Shown here piece after piece: positions 1 through 8,386 of a DNA stretch of 64,000 bases. The stretch is from Bradyrhizobium nanningense (GTDB taxonomy: Bacteria; Pseudomonadota; Alphaproteobacteria; Rhizobiales; Xanthobacteraceae): assembly GCF_004114535.1 (NCBI RefSeq), contig NZ_LBJC01000030.1, positions 62,001-126,000 of the forward strand, read 5' to 3'. Every line of letters starts with the position of its first letter. The first letter of the stretch is position 1. The translations under genes and the position numbers were made by a program. A model generated the notes under the pieces. The model made no database searches and was not told the DNA's origin. It worked only from the letters and a program-made list of their open reading frames with translations.

Positions 1-229
1 ACGGCCCGAGCATGATGCCGGCGAGCAATTCGCCGATCACGGAGGGCTGGCCGATCCGCTGCATGATCTCGCCGAGGCCGCGGCCGACCGCGATCAGCAG
101 CACGATCTGCGCCACCAGCAGGAATTCGGAGGGACCTGCCGATTTGCCCGTTTCAGCACCGGCCGCAATGGTGGTGAGGACAAGCGCCGCGGGGACAAGG
201 CCGAACGATCGGAGCAGGCGCGATGGCAT
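1..229 (-). CDS. Cation:proton antiporter, N-terminal fragment (CPA2/KefB type)
   Basis: Only the first 76 codons are present; the gene runs off the left edge. Reading from an ATG at 229, the protein begins with a signal-like hydrophobic stretch (about residues 4-23). It then has a membrane segment rich in L, I and V, followed by GRGLGEIMQRIGQPSVIGEL and AGIMLGP. The order of a short polar loop, IGQP, GE and LAGI-LGP is typical of the first helices of monovalent cation:proton antiporter-2 proteins in the inner membrane, which exchange Na+ or K+ for protons. The substrate cannot be told from this fragment. About 400 bases of repeat-rich DNA separate its start from the next gene. Confidence 0.75.
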   Translation of the reverse strand, partial: MPSRLLRSFGLVPAALVLTTIAAGAETGKSAGPSEFLLVAQIVLLIAVGRGLGEIMQRIGQPSVIGELLAGIMLGP

Positions 230-360
230 GCAGGTGTCTTTCCCCCTTCACCCCGGCTTCGGGGCCATGGGGATAGAACCCGCGGGAGGTGGAGCGGGTT
301 CCATATGCGCGCAGCGGGCGGTGACGACAAAGGTCGATAACAATGCCCGCCAGTTTCCTC

Positions 361-445
361 GTCATTGCGAGCGCAGCGAAACAATCCAGAGTCCATCCGC
401 GGAGGCAGCCTGGATTGCTTCGTCGCAAGGGCTCCTCGCAATGAC
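361..445. repeat. Palindromic repeat family A, copy 1
   Basis: The element starts GTCATTGCGAG and ends with its exact 11-base reverse complement CTCGCAATGAC. Inside are paired arms containing CAATCCAGA and TCTGGATTG-like sequence. Related copies lie at 4334-4423, 7998-8112 and 20749-20869, all between genes, and a half copy lies at 62615-62626. Confidence 0.85.
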
Positions 446-476
446 AGGGGAGAGAAACTGGGGCCCGCGCCCCGCT

Positions 477-629
477 CGTACCCCGGACGCAGCGCAGCGT
501 CTCCCCGGCGATGCGAAGCATCGTCCGGTCAGGCGGTGCGCTGCAGAGCCGGGGTCCATGCGGCACGGGAATTCGTGGCGTCTGGGTCCCGGCTCTGCGC
601 TCCGCTTCGCTGCGCTTGTCCGGGACACG
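477..629. repeat. Palindromic repeat family D
   Basis: Inverted arms CCCCGGACGCAGCGCAGCG (left) and CGCTGCGCTTGTCCGGGAC (right) enclose a second pair around GCAGAGCCGGGGTCC / GGGTCCCGGCTCTGC. It could fold into one long hairpin. No coding potential is evident. This is the only copy I noticed in the window. Confidence 0.7.
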
Positions 630-634
630 AGAGC

Positions 635-1807
635 TCACGCCGCCTGCGGCGTCCGGATCTCGCGCGGCAGGATGATCGCCGCCGCGATCGCGAGCAGGCA
701 GAGGCCGGCGAAGGCGTGCAGCATGGTGACGAAGCCGCCCTGCTCGTAGAGCCAGGCGACCAGGCCGACCGAGGCACCGGCTGCGGTGAAGCCGATGAAA
801 TAGCGCACGGCATAGGCGCGCGAGCGCCATTCCTCGCTGGTGTATTTGCCGACCATGGCGTCGTTCACCGTGACTTGGCCGAACGCGCCCATGACGATGC
901 CGATCGAGACCAGGATCAGCGGCAGATTGTTCAGGCTGGCGGCCAGATACAGGAACGGCGCCAGCATGAAGGACAGCGGCAGCGCCACCGTCTTCAGCGA
1001 ATAACGATCGAGCAGCCGGCCGATCGTGTACTGCGTCATCGCGCCGAATACGTAGACGCAGGCGGCGATGACCCCGAGCAGCGCCGGGCTTTTCGTCAAA
1101 TCCGCCAGCCGCTCCGCAAACAGCTTTGGCAGCGCCACGGTGACGGCGTTGAACGTCGTCGAGATTGCGATCACGACGATCAGCAGCGACAGCACCACGC
1201 GCCACATGTCCTGTTTTGCCACCCGCGCCTGCGCCGCCGCCTGCTTGGCGCCCTTGCGGCCCTCGTGCACGACCAGCATCGCAAAGGCGATGCCGATCAG
1301 GATCGTGACCACGCCGGGAACGATGAAGGCAAAGCGCCAGCCGAAATATTGGCCGAGCACGCCGGTGACCAGCGCCGAGGAAGCCACGCCGAGATTGCCC
1401 CAGACGCCGTTGATGCCCATCTCGCGGCCGAGCCGGTCGGCATAGGACACGATCATGGCAGTGCCGACGGGATGATAGATCGAGGCAAAAATGCCGATCG
1501 CCAGCAGCGCGGCACCGAGCTGCGCCGGGGTCTGCACGAGGCCGACTGAGATCATGGACGCCCCGATGCCGACGAAGAAGATCAGCATCATATGGCGGCG
1601 GCTCCAGCGGTCGCCGAGCCAGCCTGTCAGCAGCGAGCCGGCGCCGAAGGCCACGAAGCCGGGCGTCGCGTAAGGCAAGAGTTCCGAATAGGCCATGCCG
1701 AGCGCCGGGCCCATGATGATGACGGCGGCGGCGAAGATCAGCATCGAATAATGGTCGATGAAATGGCCTGCGTTGACGAAACTGATCACCCGGCTGGGGC
1801 TGTTCAT
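635..1807 (-). CDS. MFS transporter, 390 aa
   Basis: An integral inner-membrane protein with about 12 hydrophobic segments spread over its full length, the usual size for the major facilitator superfamily. After the second segment comes GWLGDRWSRRHMM (near residue 65), a good match to the MFS loop 2-3 signature G-x-L-x-D-R-x-x-R/K. The second half has the matching GRLLDRYS. The start at 1807 has purine-rich sequence (GGAGAGGATTCGGGAA) upstream. It is divergent from an AraC-type regulator with only about 60 bases between them, which suggests that the regulator controls it and that its ligand is related to the exported or imported compound. The substrate is unknown. Confidence 0.88.
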   Translation of the reverse strand: MNSPSRVISFVNAGHFIDHYSMLIFAAAVIIMGPALGMAYSELLPYATPGFVAFGAGSLLTGWLGDRWSRRHMMLIFFVGIGASMISVGLVQTPAQLGAALLAIGIFASIYHPVGTAMIVSYADRLGREMGINGVWGNLGVASSALVTGVLGQYFGWRFAFIVPGVVTILIGIAFAMLVVHEGRKGAKQAAAQARVAKQDMWRVVLSLLIVVIAISTTFNAVTVALPKLFAERLADLTKSPALLGVIAACVYVFGAMTQYTIGRLLDRYSLKTVALPLSFMLAPFLYLAASLNNLPLILVSIGIVMGAFGQVTVNDAMVGKYTSEEWRSRAYAVRYFIGFTAAGASVGLVAWLYEQGGFVTMLHAFAGLCLLAIAAAIILPREIRTPQAA

Positions 1808-1869
1808 TTCCCGAATCCTCTCCTGCTGCGAAATGAGTTATATGTCCTCCCCATGACGGGATGCTGCCA

Positions 1870-2667
1870 ATGACTGTCTTGGAAACGCCAATCCTGCGGG
1901 AGGTCCGCAGCAACCACCGCTCGCCCGCCGGCGTGCATCTGGTTGCCCGCGACTATCCCAAGGGCATGCGGATTGATCCGCACCTGCACCGCGAGGCGCA
2001 GCTGATCTATGCGGCACGCGGCACCATGCAGGTGACGACGCCCGGTGGACGCTGGCTGGTGCCGCCGGACCGGGCCGTGTGGGTCCCGGCCGGGCTCGAT
2101 CACGCCCTCGACCTCCTCGCCGACATCGAGATGCGCACGCTGTATTTCGACCTGCCCTGGCTGAAGCGCGAAAAGCGCTATGCGGGATTGACCCGGGAAT
2201 TCGTGGTGCGGGTGTCGCCGTTGCTCAACCAGGCGATCCTCGCGCTGTTCGACGCGCGCAACACCGAGGAACGGACCGAGCTCTTGGTGCGCCTGGTCCT
2301 GCTGGAATTGCACCAGGCCGAGGATTCCACGACCTTCGTGCCGCTGCCGCATGAGCCACGCTGCCGCCGCGCGGCGATGATCGTGCTCGACGATCCCACC
2401 GGCCTGCACGACATCGACACGCTGGCGCGCGCAGTTGGAACCTCCGCGCGCACGCTATCGCGGCTGTTCTCGACGGAGACGCAGCTGAGCTTCAAGAGCT
2501 GGTGCCAGCGCGCACGGATCGCCGCGGCGATCCAGCGGTTGTCCACGGATGGGAATGTCTCGGTGAAGCAGCTCGCGACCCAGCTCGGCTATGCCAGCGT
2601 GCCGGCTTTCTCGGCGGCGTTCCGGCAGGTGACGGGGCGCACGCCGACGGAGTTTGCGGGGAAGTAG
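1870..2667 (+). CDS. AraC family transcriptional regulator with N-terminal cupin
   Basis: A 265-aa DNA-binding regulator. Residues about 15-100 form a cupin-like sensor domain (HLHREAQLIYAARG, then TPGGRWLVPPDRAVWVPAG). The last 100 residues hold the two helix-turn-helix motifs of the AraC/XylS family, including DIDTLARAVGTSARTLSRLF and the terminal signature QLGYASVPAFSAAFRQVTGR-TPTEF. An ATG three codons upstream (1861) is also possible; I prefer 1870 because GGGA lies about 8 bases before it. It is divergent from the MFS gene and probably regulates it; there are no other obvious targets nearby. Confidence 0.88.
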   Translation: MTVLETPILREVRSNHRSPAGVHLVARDYPKGMRIDPHLHREAQLIYAARGTMQVTTPGGRWLVPPDRAVWVPAGLDHALDLLADIEMRTLYFDLPWLKREKRYAGLTREFVVRVSPLLNQAILALFDARNTEERTELLVRLVLLELHQAEDSTTFVPLPHEPRCRRAAMIVLDDPTGLHDIDTLARAVGTSARTLSRLFSTETQLSFKSWCQRARIAAAIQRLSTDGNVSVKQLATQLGYASVPAFSAAFRQVTGRTPTEFAGK

Positions 2668-2690
2668 GCTGCCAACATTCACAACAAGTC

Positions 2691-2774
2691 GTCATGCCCG
2701 GGCTTGTCCCGGGCATCCACGTTCTTCTTGCCGCGTGGCAAGGCGTGGATGGCCGGGACAAGCCCGGCCATGAC
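2691..2774. repeat. Palindromic repeat family B, copy 1
   Basis: Starts GTCATGCCCGGGCTTGTCCC and ends GGGACAAGCCCGGCCATGAC, a near-perfect inverted repeat whose arms flank a short variable centre. A sister copy lies at 17624-17707 inside the korA-korB operon. It sits between the AraC regulator and malonyl-CoA decarboxylase. The rest of this gap (2775-2957) shows no gene. Confidence 0.85.
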
Positions 2775-2957
2775 GATGTGGAAACTGGAGTGGCCTAAAC
2801 CGTCGTATGCGAACGCACCGCCTCCACCCGGCATGCCGTCATTCCCCAAACGCATCGCCCGACTAAAGTTGCCGCATTCCCCTGCTTGATTGTGATCGGC
2901 TTCCACCCAAATCCCGTGTAAGCTTCCGCAACGCACAAACCTGACACGAAAGCCCCG

Positions 2958-4310
2958 ATGGCCAACGCCTTCTTCTCCGACCTGCTCGCCACCATCTCCG
3001 AGCGCGGCCGCACGCTGCTTCGTCGCGGCGAGTCCGCCGGCACCAGAAGGGATGCCGATGGGCTGCTCGATCTGTGCGATGCGCTGCTCTCGGGCCGGGG
3101 CGAAGCATCGGGCATCGCCATCGCGCGCGAGGTGCTCGACATCTACCGGGAGCTGGATGCGGCGGGACGCCGCGCCTTCTTCGACGGACTGGTGCGCGAT
3201 TTCGGCCCGGACCGGGAGCGCCTGGCCAAGGCGATCGAGACATGGCGCGCCGCGCCCAGCGACGAGGACGCAAGCGCGCTGCATTTCGCCTCGGAGCCGC
3301 GGCGCCAGGAGCTGATCCGAAGGCTCAACCGCGCGCCGGGCGGCACCGGCGACCTCGTCAACATGCGCGCCGATCTGCTCGGCATGATGAACGGGCACAC
3401 CGATCTTGCCGCGCTCGATCGCGACGTCTCGCATCTTCTTTCTTCGTGGTTCAATAGAGGGTTTCTCGTGCTGCGCAGGATCGACTGGTCGACCCCGGCC
3501 AACATCCTCGAAAAGATCATCCGTTACGAGGCCGTGCACGAGATCTCTGACTGGGACGATCTGCGCCGCCGCCTCGATCCGGTCGACCGCCGCTGCTACG
3601 CCTTCTTCCACCCCGCGATGGTGGACGAGCCCCTGATCTTCGTCGAGGTGGCGCTGACCGAGACGATCCCGGGCGCGATCGCGCCGCTGCTCGCGGTCGA
3701 CCGCCAGCATCTGCCGATCGAGCGCGCGCGCACCGCAGTATTCTATTCGATCTCCAACACGCAGCGCGGCTTGGGAGGCATCTCCTTCGGCAGCTTCCTG
3801 ATCAAGCAGGTGGTCGAGGAGCTGCGCCGCGAAACGCCGAAGCTCGACACATTCGTGACGCTGTCGCCGGTGCCCGGCTTCATGCAATGGGTGAAGCAGG
3901 ACAAGGACCTGCCGCTCTCCGACGAGGACCGCGAGGTGCTGAAACGCCTCGACGATCCCGAATGGTTCGAAAGCCCCGAGACGACGGCGCTGCTGCGCGG
4001 CGTGATCGAACCGCTCGCCGCGCACTACTTCCTCAAGGCGCGCACGCCGAAGGGCAAACTGATCGATTCCGTCGCCCGCTTCCATCTCGGCAACGGCGCC
4101 CGGCTCGAACGCATCAACTGGCTGGGCGACCTCTCGCCGAAGGGCCTGCGCGAATCCGCCGGCGTGATGGTCAACTACCTCTACCGCCTCGACGACATCG
4201 AGAAGAACCACGAGGCGTATGCCAATGACGGCGAGGTCGTGGCGTCCAGCGCGGTGAAGAAGCTGCTCAAGAACGAAGGGCGGCGGCTGCTGGATATGCG
4301 GTTGTCGTAG
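2958..4310 (+). CDS. Malonyl-CoA decarboxylase, 450 aa
   Basis: Cytosolic enzyme converting malonyl-CoA to acetyl-CoA and CO2, used in malonate catabolism and to keep malonyl-CoA low. The length and order fit the MCD family: a helical N-terminal domain (about 1-160) followed by the GNAT-like catalytic domain. Family landmarks include SISNTQRGLGGISFGSFLIK, then LSPVPGFMQWV with the candidate catalytic Ser at 303. FHLGNGARLERINWLGD follows, with the candidate catalytic His at 376, and GVMVNYLYRLDDIEKNHEAY near the end. In rhizobia this enzyme is called MatA when it lies in a mat operon. No matB or matC lies beside it, so it appears to be a stand-alone gene. Confidence 0.92.
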   Translation: MANAFFSDLLATISERGRTLLRRGESAGTRRDADGLLDLCDALLSGRGEASGIAIAREVLDIYRELDAAGRRAFFDGLVRDFGPDRERLAKAIETWRAAPSDEDASALHFASEPRRQELIRRLNRAPGGTGDLVNMRADLLGMMNGHTDLAALDRDVSHLLSSWFNRGFLVLRRIDWSTPANILEKIIRYEAVHEISDWDDLRRRLDPVDRRCYAFFHPAMVDEPLIFVEVALTETIPGAIAPLLAVDRQHLPIERARTAVFYSISNTQRGLGGISFGSFLIKQVVEELRRETPKLDTFVTLSPVPGFMQWVKQDKDLPLSDEDREVLKRLDDPEWFESPETTALLRGVIEPLAAHYFLKARTPKGKLIDSVARFHLGNGARLERINWLGDLSPKGLRESAGVMVNYLYRLDDIEKNHEAYANDGEVVASSAVKKLLKNEGRRLLDMRLS

Positions 4311-4333
4311 GGAGACTTCGCTCGCGCCACATC

Positions 4334-4423
4334 GTCATTGCGAGCGTAGCGAAGCAATCCAGACTGCCTCCGCGGAAAGTGCAACGGAAAGACTCTGGAT
4401 TGCTTCGGTTCGCTCGCAATGAC
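4334..4423. repeat. Palindromic repeat family A, copy 2
   Basis: GTCATTGCGAGCGTAGCGAAGCAATCCAGA on the left pairs with TCTGGATTGCTTC and CGCTCGCAATGAC on the right (arms described as overlapping parts). It lies between the convergent ends of the malonyl-CoA decarboxylase and D-tartrate dehydratase genes, where it could act as a two-way transcription terminator. Confidence 0.85.
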
Positions 4424-4445
4424 GGAGTGTGGAGCGGCCGTCGGG

Positions 4446-5615
4446 CTACTCCGCCAGCGCCTTCATTTCCTTGTAGAGATCGGACTTGCCCTCGAAGCCG
4501 ATGCCCGGGAGATCGGGCATGGTGATGTGGCCGTTCTCGACGCGGACACCATCCGGGAAGCCGCCATAGGGCTGGAACAGATCGGGGTAGCTCTCATTGC
4601 CGCCGAGTCCTAGGCCGGCGGCGATGTTGAGCGACATCTGGTGACCGCCGTGCGGGATGCAGCGGCTGGGAGACCAGCCGTGGGTCTTCAGCACCTCGAT
4701 CGTACGCTGGTATTCGCACAAGCCGTAGGACAGCGCGCAGTCGAATTGCAGCCAGTCGCGGTCCGGGCGCATACCGCCGTAGCGGATCAGATTGCGGGCG
4801 TCCTGATGGCTGAACAGGTTTTCGCCCGTAGCCATCGGACCGGGATAGAATTCGGCCAGCGCGGCCTGCAGCGCGTAGTCGAGGGGATCGCCGACCTCCT
4901 CGTACCAGAACAGAGGATAGTCCCGCAGCATCTTGGCATAGGCGATGCCGGTCTCGAGATTGAAGCGGCCGTTGGCATCGACGGCGAGTTGCGCGTCCTT
5001 GCCGATCTCTTCCAGCACGGCCTCGATGCGCTTGCGGTCCTCGTCGATATCAGCACCGCCGATCTTCATCTTCACGACATTGTAGCCGCGATCGAGATAG
5101 CTGCGCATCTCGCCGCGCAGCATCGACAAGCCCTTACCGGGATAATAATAGCCGCCGGCAGCGTAGACGAAGACGCGTGGATTGGCGGCGACACCGTGCC
5201 GTTCGGCGAGCAAACGGAACAGCGGCTTGCCGGCGATCTTGGCCACCGCATCCCACACCGCCATGTCGATGGTGCCGACCGCGACCGAGCGCTCGCCATG
5301 GCCGCCCGGCTTCTCGTTGGTCATCATCACGGCCCAGACCTTATCTGGGTCGAGATTGTCGCCGGCTTCATTGAGCAACGACTTCGGAGCGGCTTCGAGA
5401 ATACGCGAGGCAAAGCGCTCGCGGATCAGGCCGCCCTGGCCGTAGCGGCCGTTCGAGTTGAAGCCGTAGCCGACGACGCGCTTGCCGTCGCGCACCACGT
5501 CGGTGACGACGGCAACGAGGCTGGTCGTCATCTTGGTGAAGTCGATATAGGCGTTGCGGATCGGCGATGAGATCGGTTTGGTGATTTCGCGGACGTCGAC
5601 GATGCGGACGGACAT
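4446..5615 (-). CDS. tarD: D(-)-tartrate dehydratase (enolase superfamily, MR subgroup)
   Basis: Catalyses dehydration of D-tartrate to oxaloacetate. The 389-aa protein has the capping domain first and then the TIM barrel. The catalytic set is complete. VVKMKIGG gives Lys182 and Lys184. The metal ligands are Asp213 (AVDANGRF), Glu239 (WYEEVGDP) and Glu265 (ATGENLFS), and the acid is His322 (CIPHGGHQMS). From memory these positions and nearly all of the sequence match the structurally characterised Bradyrhizobium enzyme, so the call is more specific than a generic mandelate racemase relative. It is transcribed alone, and no tartrate transporter is adjacent. Confidence 0.95.
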   Translation of the reverse strand: MSVRIVDVREITKPISSPIRNAYIDFTKMTTSLVAVVTDVVRDGKRVVGYGFNSNGRYGQGGLIRERFASRILEAAPKSLLNEAGDNLDPDKVWAVMMTNEKPGGHGERSVAVGTIDMAVWDAVAKIAGKPLFRLLAERHGVAANPRVFVYAAGGYYYPGKGLSMLRGEMRSYLDRGYNVVKMKIGGADIDEDRKRIEAVLEEIGKDAQLAVDANGRFNLETGIAYAKMLRDYPLFWYEEVGDPLDYALQAALAEFYPGPMATGENLFSHQDARNLIRYGGMRPDRDWLQFDCALSYGLCEYQRTIEVLKTHGWSPSRCIPHGGHQMSLNIAAGLGLGGNESYPDLFQPYGGFPDGVRVENGHITMPDLPGIGFEGKSDLYKEMKALAE

Positions 5616-5660
5616 GAGGGCGGCTTTCGATTGTCGAGTGAAGTTCGTGAGACTGTTTCC

Positions 5661-5708
5661 CCGTCATCCTTCGAGGCTCGCCGAAGAGGCGAGCACCTCA
5701 GGGTGACG
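5661..5708. repeat. Short palindromic repeat (family E, minimal form)
   Basis: CCGTCATCCTTCGAGGCTCG on the left pairs imperfectly with CGAGCACCTCAGGGTGACGG on the right, around a centre of GCCGAAGAGG-like sequence. It resembles the 'CCTGAGG...CCTCAGG' element at 62634-62747. It lies upstream of tarD and downstream of the DUF3297 gene. Confidence 0.65.
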
Positions 5709-5759
5709 GAGATGCACTTGGACGCGTCGCGCCCCATCATTGCGATGACGGCTTCGCCG

Positions 5760-6002
5760 TCACTTCTTATCCCTGAAATACGGCTCGACCGGACCGTGCA
5801 CCTTGATGGTCAGCGGGTTGCCGTGGCGGTCCTTGGCGTTGCCGGCGGTGACGCGGACCCAGCCTTCGCTTATGCAGTATTCCTCGACATTGGTCTTCTC
5901 GATGCCCTTGAAGCGGATGCCGACGTCGCGCGCCAGAACGTCCGCGTTGTAATAAGGGCTGTTCGGATCGACCGACAGGCGGTCGGGAAATTCGTCGCTC
6001 AT
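5760..6002 (-). CDS. DUF3297 family protein, 80 aa
   Basis: A small soluble protein of unknown function. The sequence (DRLSVDPNSPYYNADVL, then DVGIRFKGIEKTNVEEYCIS, EGWVRV, and the terminal VEPYFRDKK) fits the DUF3297 family throughout. I chose the ATG at 6002 because family members begin MSD-x-PDRLSVDP. An in-frame GTG at 6017 overlaps the stop codon of the glutathione peroxidase gene upstream and could also be used. It is the last gene of a compact amidase / glutathione peroxidase / DUF3297 operon, so a role tied to peroxide or thiol stress is possible but not shown. Confidence 0.85.
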   Translation of the reverse strand: MSDEFPDRLSVDPNSPYYNADVLARDVGIRFKGIEKTNVEEYCISEGWVRVTAGNAKDRHGNPLTIKVHGPVEPYFRDKK

Positions 6003-6013
6003 GATTGTCTCGC

Positions 6014-6490
6014 TCACAACAGTGTTTCGATTTGATGCCGCAATCCTTCGGGCCGTGCGGTCGGCGCGTAGCGCGCGACCACCTTGCCCTCACGGTCCAC
6101 CAGGAATTTGGTGAAATTCCATTTGATGGAGGCTCCTAACAGGCCCGATTGCTGGCGTTTCAGGTACTCATACAGAGGGTGCGCATTTGCGCCGTTGACG
6201 TCGATCTTCTCGAACAGCGGAAAGGTGACGTCGTAATTGGTCGAGCAGAACGCCTGGATCTCGCTCGCCTGCCCCGGCTCCTGCGCGCCGAACTGGTTGC
6301 AGGGAAAGCCGAGCACGGAGAAGCCGCGCGGAGACAGATCGCGATGAAGATCCTCCAGGCCGCGATATTGCGGCGTGAAGCCGCATTTGCTCGCGGTGTT
6401 GACGATCAGCAGCACCTGCCCTTCGAAGCGGCGCAGGGCGACCTCCTCGCCGGCCAGCGAATTGGCCTTGAAGTCGTAGATGACGGACAT
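6014..6490 (-). CDS. Glutathione peroxidase family protein, 158 aa
   Basis: Thiol peroxidase of the GPx family that reduces hydrogen or lipid peroxides, probably with thioredoxin or glutathione. The active-site residues are all present: peroxidatic Cys36 in NTASKCGFTPQY (cysteine, not selenocysteine), Gln66 in FPCNQFGAQEPG, and Trp124-Asn125 in IKWNFTKFL. There is no signal peptide, so it is cytosolic. The start at 6490 lies two bases beyond the stop of the amidase gene, which implies co-transcription. The next gene (DUF3297) starts at or inside its stop codon. Confidence 0.93.
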   Translation of the reverse strand: MSVIYDFKANSLAGEEVALRRFEGQVLLIVNTASKCGFTPQYRGLEDLHRDLSPRGFSVLGFPCNQFGAQEPGQASEIQAFCSTNYDVTFPLFEKIDVNGANAHPLYEYLKRQQSGLLGASIKWNFTKFLVDREGKVVARYAPTARPEGLRHQIETLL

Positions 6491-6492
6491 CG

Positions 6493-7893
6493 CTAGCCCA
6501 CGGGATCGATCGGCGACGGCGGCACGCCGCCCGCCTCGATCGCCTCGCCTGCGCGCAGGCAGAGATCCTCGCGATAGCGGCCGGACACGACGTGCACGCC
6601 GACCGGCGCCTTGCCGACCAGACCAGTGGAGACCACGAGGCCCGGCAAGCCCATGAAGGGGATGGCGATCTGCGGCAGCTGGGCTTCCCAGACCCGCTTG
6701 AAGGATTCATCGTCCTTGCAGTCGAGATGATCCGGGAACGGCAGCTCGCCCGAGACCGGCGTCAGCAGCACCGCATATTTCTCGAAGAACAGCATCCAAT
6801 CACGGGTCAGCGCGGCTCTGCGGGTCAGCGCCTTGGCGTAATTGGCCTGGTCCATCGGCGTCACCCTGGCGCGGTTGCCGCGCAGGCAGGCCAGCGCGCC
6901 GGGATCGCCCTCGCGCTCGGCCGCCTCGAGCTGCGCTTCATAGCCGTCGCCGAGCCACAGCTTGATCTGCCACTCGACCGCCTCGCGCATCGGCGGCGTA
7001 TCCTCGATCACATCGACGGTCCAGCCAGCGCGCTCTAGCCGCTTGCCGGCATCGCTCACCGCCGCTTTCACCTCCGGCGTGGTGGCAAGGCCGCCCGGAT
7101 TGAGGCAGAGCGCGGCGCGCTTGTCCCGTGCGGGGCCTTCGAGCGGCACCGGCACGAACCAGGGATCACGGATGTCGCGCGCCGCCATCGCTTCGAGCGC
7201 GATCCTGAGATCGTTGACGGTGCGTGCCAACGGGCCCGACACCGCCATGATCTGCGGCCCGATCGGGCGCTCCGGCAGCGCGGGATTGAAGGCGGGGATG
7301 CGGCCGAGCGTCGGGCGCAGGCCGTGCACGCCGCAGGCATAGGCGGGATAGCGGATCGAGCCGGCGATGTCGGTGCCGTGGGCGACGTGGCCGATGCCGG
7401 CCGCGACCGCGGAACCGGCGCCGCCGGACGAGCCGCCCGGCGTCAGCGAGGCATCGCGCGGGTTCTTGGTATCGCCGTGGATAAGATTGGTGGTGAACCA
7501 GCGATAGGAGAAGGCCGGGCAATTGGTGCGGCCGAGCAGGATGGCGCCCGCTTTACGGAAATTGGCAACCACCGGATTGTCCTCGCGCGCGATCAATTCG
7601 CGCTGGAGCTTCAGACCGTTGGTGGTGGCAAAGCCTTCCTGGTCGACATTGGCCTTGATGGTGACGGGCACGCCGGCGAGCACCCCTAGGTCCTCTCCTC
7701 GCGCGATCGCGGCATCGACGGCATCGGCCTGCTTGAGCACGTCGTCCGGCCGGTGGTCGATCACGGCATTGAGCTTGGGATTGACGGCATCGAGCCGGGC
7801 GAGACCGGCCTTGGCGGCCTCCCGGGCGGACACTTTCTTGGACTTGACGAGGGCGGCGAGGTCGGCGGCCGACAGGCGCCAGAGATCTTGCAT
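6493..7893 (-). CDS. Amidase (amidase signature family), 466 aa
   Basis: Hydrolase of the amidase signature family. The Ser-cisSer-Lys triad can be read directly: Lys80 in VPVTIKANVDQ, cis-Ser155 in TPGGSSGGAGSAVAAG, and nucleophile Ser179 in GTDIAGSIRYPA. The length is normal. The open frame extends upstream to about 7992, but MQDLWRLSAADLAALV starting at 7893 is the usual family N-terminus, and the longer version runs into sequence next to a repeat. The substrate is not predictable from sequence; GatA is unlikely because gatB and gatC are absent. First gene of a three-gene operon with the peroxidase and DUF3297. Confidence 0.9.
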   Translation of the reverse strand: MQDLWRLSAADLAALVKSKKVSAREAAKAGLARLDAVNPKLNAVIDHRPDDVLKQADAVDAAIARGEDLGVLAGVPVTIKANVDQEGFATTNGLKLQRELIAREDNPVVANFRKAGAILLGRTNCPAFSYRWFTTNLIHGDTKNPRDASLTPGGSSGGAGSAVAAGIGHVAHGTDIAGSIRYPAYACGVHGLRPTLGRIPAFNPALPERPIGPQIMAVSGPLARTVNDLRIALEAMAARDIRDPWFVPVPLEGPARDKRAALCLNPGGLATTPEVKAAVSDAGKRLERAGWTVDVIEDTPPMREAVEWQIKLWLGDGYEAQLEAAEREGDPGALACLRGNRARVTPMDQANYAKALTRRAALTRDWMLFFEKYAVLLTPVSGELPFPDHLDCKDDESFKRVWEAQLPQIAIPFMGLPGLVVSTGLVGKAPVGVHVVSGRYREDLCLRAGEAIEAGGVPPSPIDPVG

Positions 7894-7997
7894 GGTTTGC
7901 TCCGTGTATCCGGCGTGTTTTAGCGCCGGGAACGCGGCAAAGCCATGCGGATTTCGCAGAGGCGAAAGGCGGAGAGGCTTGGATTGCTGCATCCGTT

Positions 7998-8112
7998 GTC
8001 ATTGCGAGCGAAGCGAAGCAATCCAGAATCCCTCCGCCGAGGCGCTCTGGATTGCTTCGTCGCATCAGCGCAAAATTGCTACGCAATTTTGTCGCGAGCT
8101 CCTCGCAATGAC
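7998..8112. repeat. Palindromic repeat family A, long form, copy 3
   Basis: Bounded by GTCATTGCGAG and CTCGCAATGAC like the other family A copies. It is extended by an internal hairpin, CAAAATTGC / CGCAATTTTG. The same internal hairpin is found in the copy at 20749-20869, so the two form a subfamily. It lies between the amidase start and the DUF6894 gene. Confidence 0.85.
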
Positions 8113-8128
8113 GGGGAGCCAGATAGGG

Positions 8129-8386
8129 CTAATGCCGCGTCGCGGACGGATCCGGCAGGTCCAGCAGCGCCTCGGTGAAGGGAAACTCCAGCACGACCTC
8201 GCCTTCGGCGTCGGTCACCTCGATCACCGCCGCGAGCAGGGCCCGCTGGGTGCCTTCCGACTTCACCACCTCCAGGATCATCTGGCGGGCGACCTCCCAG
8301 GCGCGATCAGGATTGCGCAGGTCCTCTCCGTCAGGATCCACAATCAGTTCGTCGCCGATACGGGTGTTGAAGAAATATCTGGGCAT
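8129..8386 (-). CDS. DUF6894 family protein, 85 aa
   Basis: A small acidic protein starting MPRYFFNTRIGDELIVDPDGE. It continues with LRNPDRAWEVARQMILEVV, and a C-terminal strand pattern VIEVTDAEGEVVLEFPF. This layout (MPRYFF, D-x-x-G, a central helix, and a V-x-D-x-G-x-x-V-x-x-x-P strand) is the DUF6894 family, which is abundant in Bradyrhizobium and has no assigned function. It is a single gene. No promoter or partner gene is apparent in the 278 bases between it and pqqA. Confidence 0.82.
   Translation of the reverse strand: MPRYFFNTRIGDELIVDPDGEDLRNPDRAWEVARQMILEVVKSEGTQRALLAAVIEVTDAEGEVVLEFPFTEALLDLPDPSATRH

Larger units (their letters stand above)
230..634. other. Intergenic region holding two palindromic repeat elements
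   Basis: This 405-base gap contains no convincing gene. It holds two unrelated long imperfect palindromes back to back (listed separately at 361-445 and 477-629). The right-hand one ends just before the stop codon of the MFS gene. Bases 230-360 upstream of the antiporter start presumably carry its promoter, but I see no clear box. Confidence 0.6.

Noticed and set aside
153..1913. 586-codon open frame on the minus strand overlapping the MFS gene
   Set aside because: It reads another frame of the MFS gene and two repeats, is arginine/glycine rich and has no family features; typical of high-GC shadow frames.
2679..4211. 510-codon minus-strand frame over malonyl-CoA decarboxylase
   Set aside because: Shadow of a well-supported gene, and its end runs through a palindromic repeat.
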